Positions 22,990 through 33,739 are shown, numbered from the stretch's first letter. The stretch is DNA of 64,000 nt from Chlorocebus sabaeus (GCF_047675955.1 NC_132911.1:21102565-21166564), one strand, 5' to 3'. Notes: generated by a model not told the origin, from the sequence alone. A program made the numbers and translations.

Positions 22990-23210
22990 GCTGCCCTTTT
23001 GAGGACTGAGAGCAAAGAGCTCCAAAATTTATGCACTACATTAAGCGAGATGCCTCGGTATCCAACTAGGTTAAATTGCTTTCTATATTTAAATTGCCTG
23101 CTAGCTGGTTAGATGTGGGAGCCACAGCTGTGAAATGGATAGTTCCAGCCAATAAACAGAAAGGCATAAATCCTAATGGATTAATCTGTTATAATTAGAC
23201 AATTCTGCAT
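22990..23210. promoter_or_regulatory. Candidate conserved non-coding block
   Basis: AT-rich repeat-free stretch with 'cctaatggattaatctg' and 'ttataattagacaattc' (paired TAAT-type motifs), an E-box-like CAGCTG ('ccacagctgtgaaatgg') and CCAATAAA. This is a regulatory look only. Confidence 0.3.
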
Positions 23211-23556
23211 GACTTTGACACGGAACCCAACTCTTGGGAGAGAGAAGAGAGATGAGGTGGCCTTTAGGTGTGGGGTGCATGGCAAGAGAAAAGCAGGAGG
23301 TGAAAGGCGGGGTTTGAGGACCCAAGGAAGTGTTGCCGGGCTACAGACAGCATGGCCTGGTGGGGCTGAGATGGGTGGGCAGAGGACTAAGTATTCTTCC
23401 TTGAAAAAGATAGTCATGCAAATCCAGAAATTTGCATTCTAGATAAGAAAGGCAAGAGATAGCAGTGAACTTTCCGCTGCTTTGTCTCTCCTCTTCCTCT
23501 CCTTTACCTATAGAAGTTCTTTGCTTCTGCTTCTCAAAGGGGGCACACCCTTTTGA
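23211..23556. other. Unique sequence, nothing recognised
   Basis: No gene or repeat assigned. Confidence 0.4.
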
Positions 23557-23571
23557 GAAACTTTCTTGGGA

Positions 23572-23751
23572 CTGCACACAGTGGCTCACACCCGTAATCT
23601 CAGCACTTTGGGAGGCCAAGGTGGGCAGATCACCCCAGGTCAGGAGTTTGAGACCAGCTTGGCCAACATGGCAAAACCCTTTCTCTACTTTAAAAAAAAA
23701 TTAGCTAGATGTGGGGGTGCATGATTGTAGTCCAAAAAAAAAGAAAGAAAG
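23572..23751 (+). mobile_element. Short Alu with intact 5' end and perfect TSD
   Basis: Left monomer, the linker and the start of the right arm are present. At 'gattgtagtcc' the element changes directly to an A-rich tail. GAAACTTTCTTGGGA flanks it exactly (23557-23571 and 23752-23766), so the short form was what inserted or a precise internal loss followed. Confidence 0.92.
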
Positions 23752-23766
23752 GAAACTTTCTTGGGA

Positions 23767-25089
23767 GTAATAAGAATGCAGAGAAACCGACCCGAGGCAC
23801 TTCATTATGCTCTCTTGTCTTCCTCCTGCAACTCCTTCCTCTTGTCAAGACCAGGAAACCCTAAGGAGAGTCACTGCCCAGCAGGGAGAGCCATCTCAGC
23901 CACCATCCCAAAGATGGCCAGGTCCCCAGGGGCCTGGGTGAAAGGTGAGGAGCTGACACCCAGACTGAGGCAAGCTGGAGGGTGTAGCTGGCAGGGAGTG
24001 CAGGTCTTTCTGGTGCAGGGTGAGTACTGGGAAATCCCCCCAGCCCAGATCAAGATAAAGAGGATGTCTAGAGTGTAAGAGGAGCTGGAGACACTTCTGA
24101 CACACTGGGGTCTAATCAAATTGACAAGTTAAGATCTTGTCCACCTGGAATTCCAGGATTGAAATTTGAGCCCCTGGATGTCCCCTGGAACCATCCTCTG
24201 TCTCGAGACAACCTCCAGGACCAGAATGACCTTTGCACCCAATCTGTCCAACTTATTACTCTTCCCTTCCAATCCAGGCCCTCAGCTCCAATGAGACTGA
24301 CCTCTTTGCTCCAGGAAGACTCAGAGAGAAAGTAGCTAGGGAAAGAAACAGTGCAGGTGATAAAGGGTGAGAACCAGAGGATATCTAGGCTCAAAGTTTC
24401 AGGCTGTCTAGAGAGAGTTTCTGAAGTCAAAATACACACACGCATGCACACACACACACACACATACGTCGTATATACAAACGCTAAGAGGTACAACTCT
24501 TGCTTTATCTCAAGACAGAGAAGCCAAAAGGGTCACCCAAACATTGATGATAGATAGACTGTGGCCAGGGAATAAAGTGGGTTCTTGATTTGTGTTAGTT
24601 GGCACTGAGAACCAAGAGACCCTTGTTGGGCATCATATTGAGCCATCAGGCCTGCATTCAGCAGCTTAACAGGCTGTGTACCCAATCAAGCCTCACACCT
24701 ATGGTAATATTCTCCCATCATGAAAGAGTATCTGCTCTCTGCCTGTCTGCCCAGAGCTATGCAAAACCATAAATCCAAAGCCAGATAAATCATCAGAAAT
24801 GAAGAGAATGGAAATAAGACATGAGCAGCAAAAACAATCTAGAAAGAGAAGCAATGCCTGCTACAGGCTTCCAGGTCAGGCATGGGCAGCCTTGAGCCTC
24901 TGGGTAGAAGCCAGTGTGCCCCACTTAGAAGGCTCCACGTGGGGCTCCTGGAGAAAGAGGTAGGGTCAAAGGCAAGGACAGATGGGGACAAGCTGCTACC
25001 CAGCCCTCTCTCTGCCTTCCCAGCACCTGTTCCCTGTTCCCATCTTCCAGGTGAACCATGCTGGCCCCCAACTCTGTATAAATAAAATA
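23767..25089. other. Unique sequence with a CA repeat
   Basis: No gene recognised. A CA-rich microsatellite lies at 24431-24465. The AT-rich part at 24640-24840 looks single-copy. Confidence 0.4.
24431..24465 (+). repeat. (CA)n microsatellite
   Basis: CACACACGCATGCACACACA-type alternating tract. Confidence 0.9.
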
Positions 25090-26555
25090 ACAATCCCTAT
25101 CAAAAGAAAACTTCAGTAAAGAGAGTATATCTGTGGGCGGGAAAGCTGAATCTTGTAAAGAAGTCAGTTCTTCACATAACACTTTATAAATTTAGTATAA
25201 CTCCAATCAAAATGCCAGGGTAAATTTCTCTTCCTCAAAGTTTAACTAAGTGATTCAAATTGGTCATCAGTAAAAATTAAGATGCAATAATTTCCCAAAA
25301 GCATTATTAAAATAAGGGTAATACAAAGAACTTGCTGTGACAAGTAATAAAACTGACTATAACTACGGCAATCAAATGGCATGGAGCTGATGAGAAAATT
25401 AATATGTAGTTCACAGACAAATTCAAGTATGTAAATGAACGCACACATATATACAAGTTTATTTTTTAAATAGAGGTCATCAGAAAGCACCCAGAAAAAG
25501 GTTCTTTGGGACATTTGGTTAAGTATGTGGTTAATAAATAAAAACAAATAATTTTCATCAAAGTAAATATCAGATGGATGAATTTTATGATTCATAAATC
25601 ATATGAAATCATAAAATAAGTAAAACATTAATTTGTTCTTGTCAATAATACTACAGCAAAAAAAAATACTTTTTCTAAGTCTTTGCCTATATCTTAAATT
25701 ATTATTTGCAGTAGAAAACACTGTCTAAACATAAAGGCAAGAAAGAGAAAGAAATTTTTCTACATGTAAAATTAAAGTCTGCATATGTCAAAAACCTCAT
25801 TATAAACAAAAAGGCAAATTATACACTGGAATAAAATAAAATAAGGATATAATTAAACAATCCTTTTAACGTTATATAGAGAGATCAGACTTAGCAACAA
25901 AAAAATTAAAAACAAAGAATATAGATTACTACATAAAAATACAAATGGCCATTAAGCATTTTTAATAGTAATATCCAGTGCCATGAGATGATCATTCTCA
26001 ATGATCTCCAATAGGAGTATAAATTAATTAAAACAGCAAACCAAAAAAAAAAATGTCCACACCCACTCAAATGTTCTGGAAAGTAATTTGACAATCCGTA
26101 AGAAAAGTCTGACTTCTAGGAATCCATTCTAAATAATCCAAGATACAGGCAATGACTCATAAACAATGTCTTTTGCTGCAGTACTATTAATAACAACAAC
26201 AAATTGAAAATAGTTCTGACATCCACTAACTGAGGACTGACTAAATAAAGAACAGTGCATCCACAAGGTAGACTATTCCAGTCATCTTCTATCAGTGGGA
26301 TAGGAAAAGGATCAAAATATCATCTTAAATTTTAAAAAATTAGAACACAGACTGGAATACTATTAAAATTGCACTTAAACATAGAAAAAAGACTGGAAGA
26401 AACTCTTTAATATGCTTATAGTGGTTATCTCTGGGCAGTAGAAGTAGAGCTATTTTAATTCTTGTCTTTATACCATTCCGTATTTTTCACATGTTCTATA
26501 CTAAACACATTTCACTTTTATAATTAGAATTAAAAGCAATCAAGCTTGCTTTAAA
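25090..26555 (+). mobile_element. Ancient L1 (L1M/HAL1-like), sense
   Basis: L1 3' landmarks in order include 'caatcaaaatgccaggg', 'attataaacaaaaaggc', 'cactcaaatgttctgg', 'cttttgctgcagtactatt', 'actaaataaagaacagtgc' and 'atagtggttatctctgggcag'. The element is AT-rich and heavily diverged, and no reading frame survives. The 5' limit is approximate. Confidence 0.75.
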
Positions 26556-26559
26556 AAAG

Positions 26560-26640
26560 ATTAGTCTTCCAGTGTTCCAGGAAGAGAAAAAAGAGAGAGG
26601 TCCATCTCTCTAAAAAATGTTTCTGAAACAGCCCTGGTGC
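26560..26640. other. Unique flank of the L1
   Basis: Short non-repetitive segment, nothing assignable. Confidence 0.4.
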
Positions 26641-26865
26641 TTCCTCCTCCAGCAGTAAACAGAGTAACAGAGGCTTTAACTCGGGCTGACAGCTGGATTA
26701 TTTATACTAGTGGCCACACCGCTGCTCGCTCACCTGAGAGGAGCTCCCTGCCGGATCTCCTCCTGCCCTAAATAAATCAGCTCCCGCAGGCCAAGCCTCA
26801 CTGGCTGCACTTATCCATGTAAATTAGCTTGATTTGATATCCATAATTTCTCTCCTCAACTGCTA
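26640..26865. promoter_or_regulatory. Candidate conserved non-coding block
   Basis: Contains 'gggctgacagctggattatt' (TGACAG, a MEIS-type core, directly before ATTATTTAT), 'ctaaataaatcagctccc' and 'tgtaaattagcttgattt'. Repeat-free. This is an inference from motif clustering. Confidence 0.3.
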
Positions 26866-27119
26866 CATGTGCGCGTACACACGCACCTGCTGCCTCTCCA
26901 ATGTGGCCGGCACCCACTGAGCCATCACTATCTCTTTCTAGGCTCACCTCAAACCCCGGCCAGGCTTGGTTCTCAGGCTCCCACATATGGCCAGATCAAC
27001 GCGGCTGCATGGCTGAGTTGCTGCTCACACTGTTCTCCTCCCGGAATACCATTCTCCCTCCTGGCAGCCCGTCCACATCCTGCACTTAATGCAAGGGCCT
27101 CCGTAGTCCCCTGCTAAAA
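26866..27119. other. Unique sequence, nothing recognised
   Basis: No supportable feature. Confidence 0.4.
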
Positions 27120-27440
27120 CCCTGTGAGGACCTGCTCCATGCCAGTCATTGCGCGTAAGATGGAAATGGATAAGCATGAGTCACAGCCCATAAGAAGTTC
27201 GCCATCGAGTGCTGTAGACACACAGATAAAAAGACCATTGAACTCACCTAGAGGAATGCCACGGAGCCAGATGCTAGATGTTAAACGGTCATGGAAGACT
27301 TCCCAGAGGATGTGTTTCAGGACTAAGACGAGAAGGATACGTAGGAATCGGTCAGGAGGAAGCAGAGGGAGAGATTCTAGGAGAAGCAGCAGACCAAATG
27401 AAGACCCTGACATGTGGACAGCTTATGCAATAGGGGCCCC
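27120..27440 (-). repeat. L2 LINE fragment (antisense)
   Basis: 'ggacctgctccatgccag', 'aaatggataagcatgag', 'gacttcccagaggatgtg' and 'gcagagggagagattctagg' follow reversed L2 with many changes. Confidence 0.5.
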
Positions 27441-27789
27441 CAAGCTGAGAGTTCTGCACTGAAGGAACAAGAAGTGGGAGGGAGGAAAAAAAGAGGGAAA
27501 TGAGCTGGGAAATGCATAGAGAGAGCACTGTGTGCTGTGCCTATGAACTCAACATGGTCCAGGACTTCCACAAAGCTGTTTCTCCCTTCCAAGCCCCACT
27601 AGGTCTGCTCAGGAGCTCTTCCTCAGCAAGCGCCCACCTAGCTGGGCTGGCTCATTAAAACAGCTCCGGGGTCTGGCAGGATTATCAGGTTCACTACTGT
27701 GTCTGCTGCTCTCATTTGGGACTAGCAGCTCCCTCCCTTCTTCTAGACTCCTGATGCCTGGTGTGGGCTCTCACAGAGTCATAGCTACC
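27441..27789. other. Unique sequence, nothing recognised
   Basis: No repeat family or exon supported. Confidence 0.4.
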
Positions 27790-28369
27790 AGCCCAGCGGC
27801 AGACTTCCTAATCCGGTCATTTCTCTTCTGGACCTCCTCCAATCTGCCTGTCCTCCCCACCCTCCTCCAAAACTGTTCTTATCATGTCACCAGGGACCTC
27901 CCTGTTGTGGAATCCAAGGTGCAGTTTTACAGTCCTCATTTTACATGACATGTCCACAACATTCAAAACAGCACTGACCCTTCTCCCACCTACACTTTCT
28001 TCACCGGCCCTCCAGAAGACCACAGTCTTCTCGCTCTTCTCCCATCTTGCTGGTTTTGCTCTTTCTCAGTCTCCTTTTCTGATTCTTCTTCATCCAGAAC
28101 TTTAACATGGCCAAGCCTGGGAGCTCAGTGTTTGGCATCCTAATACTGTTTTAGTATTGTCTTCATGACAACCTAACCCCTGAACTTTTCATTCATAGAT
28201 CCAATCATCTATGTGAAATTTCACTTGCATGTTCAATATTTACCTCAAACTTAACATATCCCAGTCTGAATTCCCCACAGCCCCTCTCAGACACCTGATA
28301 TTCCCCATCTTTCCATCTCAGTGGATAGCAACTCTATCCTTACAGCTGTTCAGGTCAAAGACCTTAGAA
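27790..28369 (+). mobile_element. L2 LINE, ORF2 region (sense), first piece
   Basis: Matches the L2 segment upstream of the common 3' end: 'gctggttttgctctttctc', 'tttacctcaaacttaac', 'tccccatctttccatctc', 'gtggatagcaactctatcc' and 'gttcaggtcaaagacctt'. It stops at 'aaagacctt' where an L1 begins. The L2 resumes at about 32403 with the same junction motif. The copy is too decayed to encode protein. Confidence 0.75.
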
Positions 28370-28924
28370 CTATAAAGCTTCTAGAAAAAATATGTAGAAC
28401 AGTTTCAGGATCATGAGTTAAACAAAGATTTCTTCAACAGGATACAAAATATACTAACCCTAAGGGAAATAAATAATAACATTACAAATAAGTGCTTCTG
28501 TCCAAAACAAAACACCATTCAGAAAGTGACAGGCAATCCCAACTGAGAAATTATATTTGTGTTGTATATAATCAAAGGACTCATGCCCAGAATACACAAT
28601 GAAATCCTAAAAATCAGTAAGAAAAAGGCAACTCAACTTTTGTTTAATGGGAAAAAGACATGAACAGGTATTTTTATAAAAGTTAACACATTCAAACGGT
28701 CAATATACATGAAAATCTGCTCAATCTTTTTTGTCATCATAAGGGAACCAACAATTAGAACCATAGTGAAACTTTGCCAGCAGAATTGCTGAAATACCAG
28801 TAGAATTGTTGAAATAAAAAGACCAGACAATACCAAATGTTACCAATTATGCAGAGCAACTGGAATACTCGTACATGTTGGCAGGAGGGTAATTAATACA
28901 AACACTGTGAAAAAATGCTTAGCA
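28370..28924 (+). mobile_element. Old L1 3' part (sense), first piece
   Basis: 'aagcttctagaaaaaatatg', 'tcaaaggactcatgcccag', 'aatcagtaagaaaaaggc' and 'gcagagcaactggaatac' are L1 ORF2 3' landmarks. It sits between the two L2 pieces and is broken by Alu fragments. Confidence 0.78.
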
Positions 28925-29117
28925 GAAACCCGTCTCTACTAAAAATACAAAATTAGCTGGGTATGGTGGCACACACCTGTAATCCCAGCTACTCGGGAGG
29001 CTGAGGCAGGAGAATCACTTGAACCCGGAAGGCAGAGGTTGCAGTGAGCCAAGATCACGCCACTGCACTCCGGTCTGGGTGACAGAGCAAGACTCCATCT
29101 CAAAAAACAAAAAAAAA
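28925..29117 (+). mobile_element. 5'-truncated AluS (sense)
   Basis: Begins within the left arm at 'aacccgtctctactaaaaa' and runs through the complete right arm to CAAAAAACAAAAAAAAA. It lies inside the L1. Confidence 0.9.
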
Positions 29118-29440
29118 CTAAACATAGTTTTGTACACTATGACCTAGCAATTCCATCCTTAGACACCCTACATATGTGCAGCAAAAGACACATACAAGAA
29201 GAATATTAACAGGATTATTATTTGTAATACCCAAAACCTGGAAACAATCCAAAATGCTCATCAGCATTAAATTGGATAAGAAAGCATTGTATATTCACAC
29301 AATTCAATACCATACAACAATGAAGGAGAATGAATTACCACGACAAGCAACATTATGAATGAATGCCAGAATCTCAAGCGAAAGAAGCCAGACACAAGAG
29401 TACATACTGTATTACTGCTTTTATGTCAAGTTTAAGAGCA
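29118..29440 (+). mobile_element. Old L1 3' part, second piece
   Basis: 'ctatgacctagcaattcc', 'ccaaaacctggaaacaatcc', 'gaagccagacacaagag' and 'actgcttttatgtcaag' follow L1. Confidence 0.8.
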
Positions 29441-29602
29441 TTAGCTGGGCATGGTGGTGCACCCTTGTAGCCCCAGCTACACAGGAGGTTAAGGAAGGAG
29501 ATTCACTTGAGCCCAGGAGTTTAAGGCTGCAGTGAGCCATGATCTCACCACTGCACTCCAGCCTGGGTGACAGAGCGAGACCCCATCTCTAATAAATAAA
29601 TA
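29441..29602 (+). mobile_element. Monomeric or 5'-truncated AluJ-like element
   Basis: One arm only ('ttagctgggcatggtgg' to 'gagaccccatctc') with an AATAAATAAATA tail. It has its own duplication, AAGTTTAAGAGCA (29428-29440) and AAGTTTAAAAGCA (29603-29615). It is therefore a separate insertion of a single arm. Confidence 0.88.
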
Positions 29603-29615
29603 AAGTTTAAAAGCA

Positions 29616-29745
29616 GACAAAACTAATCTATGGTTTTATAATTCAGATTGATGACAATCTTTGGGAAGAGGTAGCAGTGTTTCAATTTCTTGATCTGGAT
29701 GGTGGTTACATGAATGTTTTACTTTTGTGAAAGTTTATCATCTCC
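29616..29745 (+). mobile_element. Old L1 3' end, third piece
   Basis: 'tgatctggatggtggttac' and 'cttttgtgaaagtttatc' are the L1 3' UTR. No A-tail remains. Confidence 0.7.
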
Positions 29746-29846
29746 AAGCTCCTTAGAGGTAAAGCCTGAGATGGAGATCCTTGTGAAGTAGCTTATTGAG
29801 GGGATATGCTAAGGAGAAGTGGGGTGAGGAAAGCAGGCAGGCCAGG
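29746..29846. other. Unclassified filler left of MaLR
   Basis: About 100 bp that is not L1, L2 or LTR by eye. It joins 32308-32402 if the provirus is removed, so both belong to one older segment. The last five bases, CCAGG, look like the provirus TSD. Confidence 0.4.
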
Positions 29847-29869
29847 TGTGTTAGGCCATTCTTACACTG

Positions 29870-29901
<32 letters not shown>

Positions 29902-30256
29902 CTAAGACTGGTAATTTATAAGAAAAGAGGTTTAATTAGCTCATGGCTCTACAGGCTGTATGGGAGGCATAGCAGCATCTGCTTCTGGGAAGACCTTGGG
30001 AAGCTTCCAATCATGGCAGAAGGCAAAGGGGGGGCAGGTGCATCACATGGTGAGAATGGAAACAAGAGGCGGGGGAGGGGAAGTTCCAAACACTTTAAAT
30101 GACCAGATCTCACAAGAACTCAGAGCAAGAGCTCACTTATCACTAACGGGGTGGCCCAAGCCATTCACAAGGGATGCACCCTCATGATCCAAACACCTCC
30201 AACATTGGGAATTGCAATTCATCTCGAGGTTTGAGTGGGACATTCACACTATATTA
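29847..30256 (-). mobile_element. MaLR LTR (MST/THE1 clade), right end in element orientation
   Basis: Starts 'tgtgttaggccattc', contains 'gactggtaatttataag', 'gaagcttccaatcatggc', 'actcagagcaagagctcac' and 'ggatgcaccctcatgatcc', and ends near 'cacactatatta'. An A-rich expansion (29876-29901) interrupts it. It is the 3' LTR of the antisense provirus. Confidence 0.88.
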
Positions 30257-31894
30257 TTCTACCCCTGGCGCCCCAAATACAAACGTCCTTCTCATATTAC
30301 AAAAATACAATTATGCCTTCCTAACAGTCCCCCAAACTCTTAGCTCATTCCAGCATTAACTCAAAAGTTCAAAGTCTCATCTGAGACAAGGTAAGTCCTT
30401 TCCACCTATGAGCCTGTAATATCAAAAACAAGTTACTTACTTCCAAGATACAATGGGAGTATAGGCATTGGGTAAACATTCCCATCTCAAAAGGAAGAAA
30501 TTGGCCAAAAGAAAGGGGTTACCAGCCCTATGCAAGTTCAAAACCCAGCACAGCAGTCATTAAATATTAAAACTCCAAAATCATCTCCTTTAACTCCATG
30601 TGTCACATCCCAGGCACACTGGAGCAAGAAGGGGGCTTCCAAAGTCTTGGACAGCTCCACCTCTGCTGCTTTGTAGGGTTCAGCCACCATGGCTTCTCTT
30701 ACTGATTGGAGTTGAGTGCCTGCAGTTTTTCCAGGTGCAGGGTGCAAGCTGCTAGTGAATTTACCATTCTCAGGTCTGGAGGATGTGGCCCCCTTCTCAC
30801 AGCTCCACTAGGCAGTGCACTATTGGGGACTCTGTGTGGAGGCTCCAACCCCACATTTCCCCTTTGCATTGCTCGGGTAGAGGTTCTCTGTGAGGGTTCC
30901 ACCTCTGTAGCAGGCTTCTGCCTGGACACCCAGGCTTTCTCATGCATCCTCTGAAATCTAGGTGGAAGCTCCCAAGCCTCTTTCATTCTTGCATTTGTGC
31001 ACCTACAGACTTAATGCCACATCAAAGCTGTCAAGGCTCATGGCTTGTACCCTCTGAAGCAGCGTCCCAAGCTGTATCTGGGGCCCTGTGGCTGGAGCCA
31101 GAGTGGCCAGAATGCAGGGAGTGGTGTACTGAGGGTGCTCAGGACAGCAGTGCCCGGGGCCTGGCCCAAAAAAACCATTCTTCCCTCCTAGGCCTCTGGC
31201 CCTGTGATGGGAGGGCCTGTCAGGAAGGTCTCTGGAATGGCTTCAAGGCTTTTTCCCCCATTGTCTTGGATATTAGCACTTGGCTCTCTTTTAGTTACAC
31301 AAATATCTCTAGTAAGTGGTTACTCCACAGCCCACTTGAATTCCTCTCCTGAAAAAGGTTTTTTTCTCTGCCACATGGCCAGGCTGCAAATTTCCCAAAC
31401 TTTTATGCTCTGCTTCCATTTTAAATATAAGTTCCCAATCTAACTCATTCCTTTGCTGTCACATCTGAGCATAGATTGTTAGAAGCAGTCAGGTCACCTC
31501 TTCAACACTTCACTGCTTAGAAGTTTCTTCTACCAGATACCCTAAATCATCACTATGAAGTTCAAACTTCTACAGATTTCTAGGGCATGGACAAAATCCA
31601 GCCAAGCTCATTGCTAAGGCAATACACACGTGACCTTTTCTCTAGTTCCCAATAAGTTCTTCATTTCTGTCTGAGACCTCATCAGCCCAGACTTCACTGT
31701 CCATAACACTGTCAGTATTTTGGTCACAACCATTTAACCAGTTTCTAATAAGTTCCAAACTTTCTCTCATTTTCCTATCTCCTTTGGAATCTTCCAAACT
31801 CTTCCAACCTCTTCCTGCTACCCAGCTCCAGAGTCACTTCCACATTTTCAGGTATCTTTATAGCAATTCTCCACTCCTCAGTACCAATTTTCTA
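30257..31894 (-). mobile_element. MaLR internal region (MST/THE1-int), antisense
   Basis: About 1.64 kb between two LTRs, close to the usual size for this family. Landmarks include 'aacagtcccccaaactc', 'cagcattaactcaaaagttc', 'gggtaaacattcccatctc', 'ctcacagctccactaggc', 'ggactctgtgtggaggctcc', 'cctctgaaatctaggtgg', 'ccagataccctaaatc' and 'cttccacattttcaggtatc'. All frames are interrupted; the 95- and 136-codon frames are fragments of the decayed ancestral sequence. Non-coding today. Confidence 0.88.
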
Positions 31895-32307
31895 TGTTAA
31901 GCCATTCTTGCACTGCTATAAAGAAATATCTGAGACTGGGTAATTTATAAGAAAGGAGATTTATTTGGCTTATGGTTCTGCAGGCTATACAGGAAGCATA
32001 GTGCTTCTGGGGAGACCTGAGGAAGCTTCCAATCATGGTGGAGGTCAGTAAGAGCACAGGCACATCACATGGCAAGAAGAGGAGCTAGAGAGAGAGAAAG
32101 TCAGGGGGCAGGAATGGTGTCATGCACCTTTGAATGACCATATTGCGCAAGAACTCAGAGCAAGAGCTCACTTATCACCAAGGGGATGGCCCAAGCTATA
32201 GTTAGGGATCTGCCCTCATTATCTGAACAACTCCCGTGAGGCCTCACCTCCAATATTGGGGATTACAACTCAACATGAGATTTGGGTGGGTCATCCAAAC
32301 CATATCA
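31895..32307 (-). mobile_element. MaLR LTR (MST/THE1 clade), left end in element orientation
   Basis: Matches 29847-30256 along its length ('taagccattcttgcactgc', 'gactgggtaatttataag', 'gaagcttccaatcatgg', 'actcagagcaagagctcac') and ends 'tccaaaccatatca'. It is followed by CCAGA, close to CCAGG before the other LTR. It is the 5' LTR of the antisense provirus. Confidence 0.9.
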
Positions 32308-32402
32308 CCAGAAAAGACCCTAGCAAGGATGTGGTCTTGCCTAGAGATGGCACAATTCCTTCTGTGGGTGCATATTTCAACCCAAAGTTTATTGGAGATA
32401 AA
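32308..32402. other. Unclassified filler right of MaLR
   Basis: Older sequence ('aggatgtggtcttgcctag', 'ggtgcatatttcaaccc') between the provirus and the resumed L2. Not recognised. Confidence 0.4.
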
Positions 32403-33110
32403 GGGGAACCTTGGAGCCAATCTGAAATTCTTTCTCTCACACCACACACTCCACCAGCAAAACCTATCAACACCACCTTCAAAATACATCCAGAATCTGA
32501 CCACTTCCACTGCTACACACAGGACTTCTCTCACCTGGCTCACTGTCTTAGCTTCCTAACTGATCTACCAGATTACATATTTGCCCCTTGTAGTCTAGTC
32601 CCAATACAACAGGCAGAAGGATCCCTTGAAATCATTATTCAGATCATACCCCTGCTCAAGTCAGAACCCTCCACTGACTCCATATTTCACTCAGAAAAAG
32701 GACACAAGTCTTTACAACGACCTAGAGGACCCTAGCACACGATCCTGCCCCCATCGTATCTCCAACCTCATCTCTCCATCCACTCCCACAGTCACACAAC
32801 CTTACTGCTATTTCTGGAACATACCAGTTCACTCCTGTTTTGCATCTTGTGTCCTGGATGTTTCTCTGCCTAAAAAGATCTCTCTCCAGAGATTCACAAA
32901 TGAAAGTCTTCACTTCTTCCTTGAAATATTTACTCAGATATCTTCTCGGTGAGCCCCATCTACCACATTTTAAATTGTTTCCTCCCACCCACTGTTGTAC
33001 ATGTCTCCAGTTCCCCTAACCCAACTGCATTTTTTTCCGCAGCACCTATTTTCTTCTAATATACTAGATGATGTGCCTATCAAACATGTATTGATTATTG
33101 GTCATCTCCC
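32403..33110 (+). mobile_element. L2 LINE 3' region (sense), second piece
   Basis: Resumes at 'ggaaccttggagccaatc', then 'ttctttctctcacacc', 'aatacatccagaatctgacc', 'acttctctcacctggctc', 'ataccCCTGCTCAAGTCAG'-type sequence, 'atctccaacctcatctc' and a diverged 3' end. This continues the L2 of 27790-28369. Frames of 107-159 codons here are L2 relics. Confidence 0.82.
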
Positions 33111-33143
33111 TCCACCCCAAAACACACATACTCATCCAATTCA

Positions 33144-33449
33144 TTGCTGCTGGTTTCAAATGGTACCCACTCAATTCTCCAGGGATAAATGAATGGGTCA
33201 TTCTGTTTTGCTCCCAGTTTTTGGAGATATGGGAGAAGGATGGTGGATTCCATGACAAAAAGGCTGTGGTGTCCCACAGTATGGGCAGTAATCCTGATGT
33301 GTGTATAGGATTACTAAAAAAAGGAAACTTTTAGAAATTTTTGCAGGTGTTAGGTGCAGCCTGTCTTCCCCTAGTTCCTCAAGAGAACCTTCAGTCAAGA
33401 GCTATTTTTTTAATCTCTGGGTTTTTTGGTGTTAGCTATGTGATCTTTG
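33144..33449 (-). repeat. Inverted-repeat arm, left
   Basis: The reverse complement of this arm matches 35470-35758. Shared words include 'aggggaagacaggctg', 'ggataaatgaatgggtca', 'gagaaggatggtggattcc' and 'gttagctatgtgat'. It is not part of any family I recognise. The arm has no conserved frame beyond about 66 codons. Confidence 0.88.
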
Positions 33450-33494
33450 TTGCCTAGAAAGAATTGCAAAAAGTATTGATCTCCTTTGTGGTTT

Positions 33495-33575
33495 TATGTC
33501 CCTGGCACCTAGAGCCCTGTGGAGTTCTTCTGGACCTAGTAGACCTAACTCAGTATTTGTCGAATGAATGAGCTG
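33495..33575 (+). repeat. L2 3'-end fragment (sense)
   Basis: 'gtccctggcacctagagcc' through 'agtatttgtcgaatgaatg' is an L2 terminus. Confidence 0.6.
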
Positions 33576-33739
33576 CCTCTTCACACTGCTCTTGGCTCAA
33601 TGTCAGAATCTGGGCCTTCCACACTCCTCCTCTGGCAAGGACCTTCTGTCCCCATCTCACTCTAAGGGACACATGTTGCATCTGCCACCCAACTGGGCAG
33701 TTTCCCTGTCCTAAATAGTACTGTCACTGCATTGCTTCA

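Noticed and set aside
32256..32735. 159-codon frame, plus strand
   Set aside because: Crosses the MaLR LTR end, filler and L2; it is a chance frame in decayed repeats.
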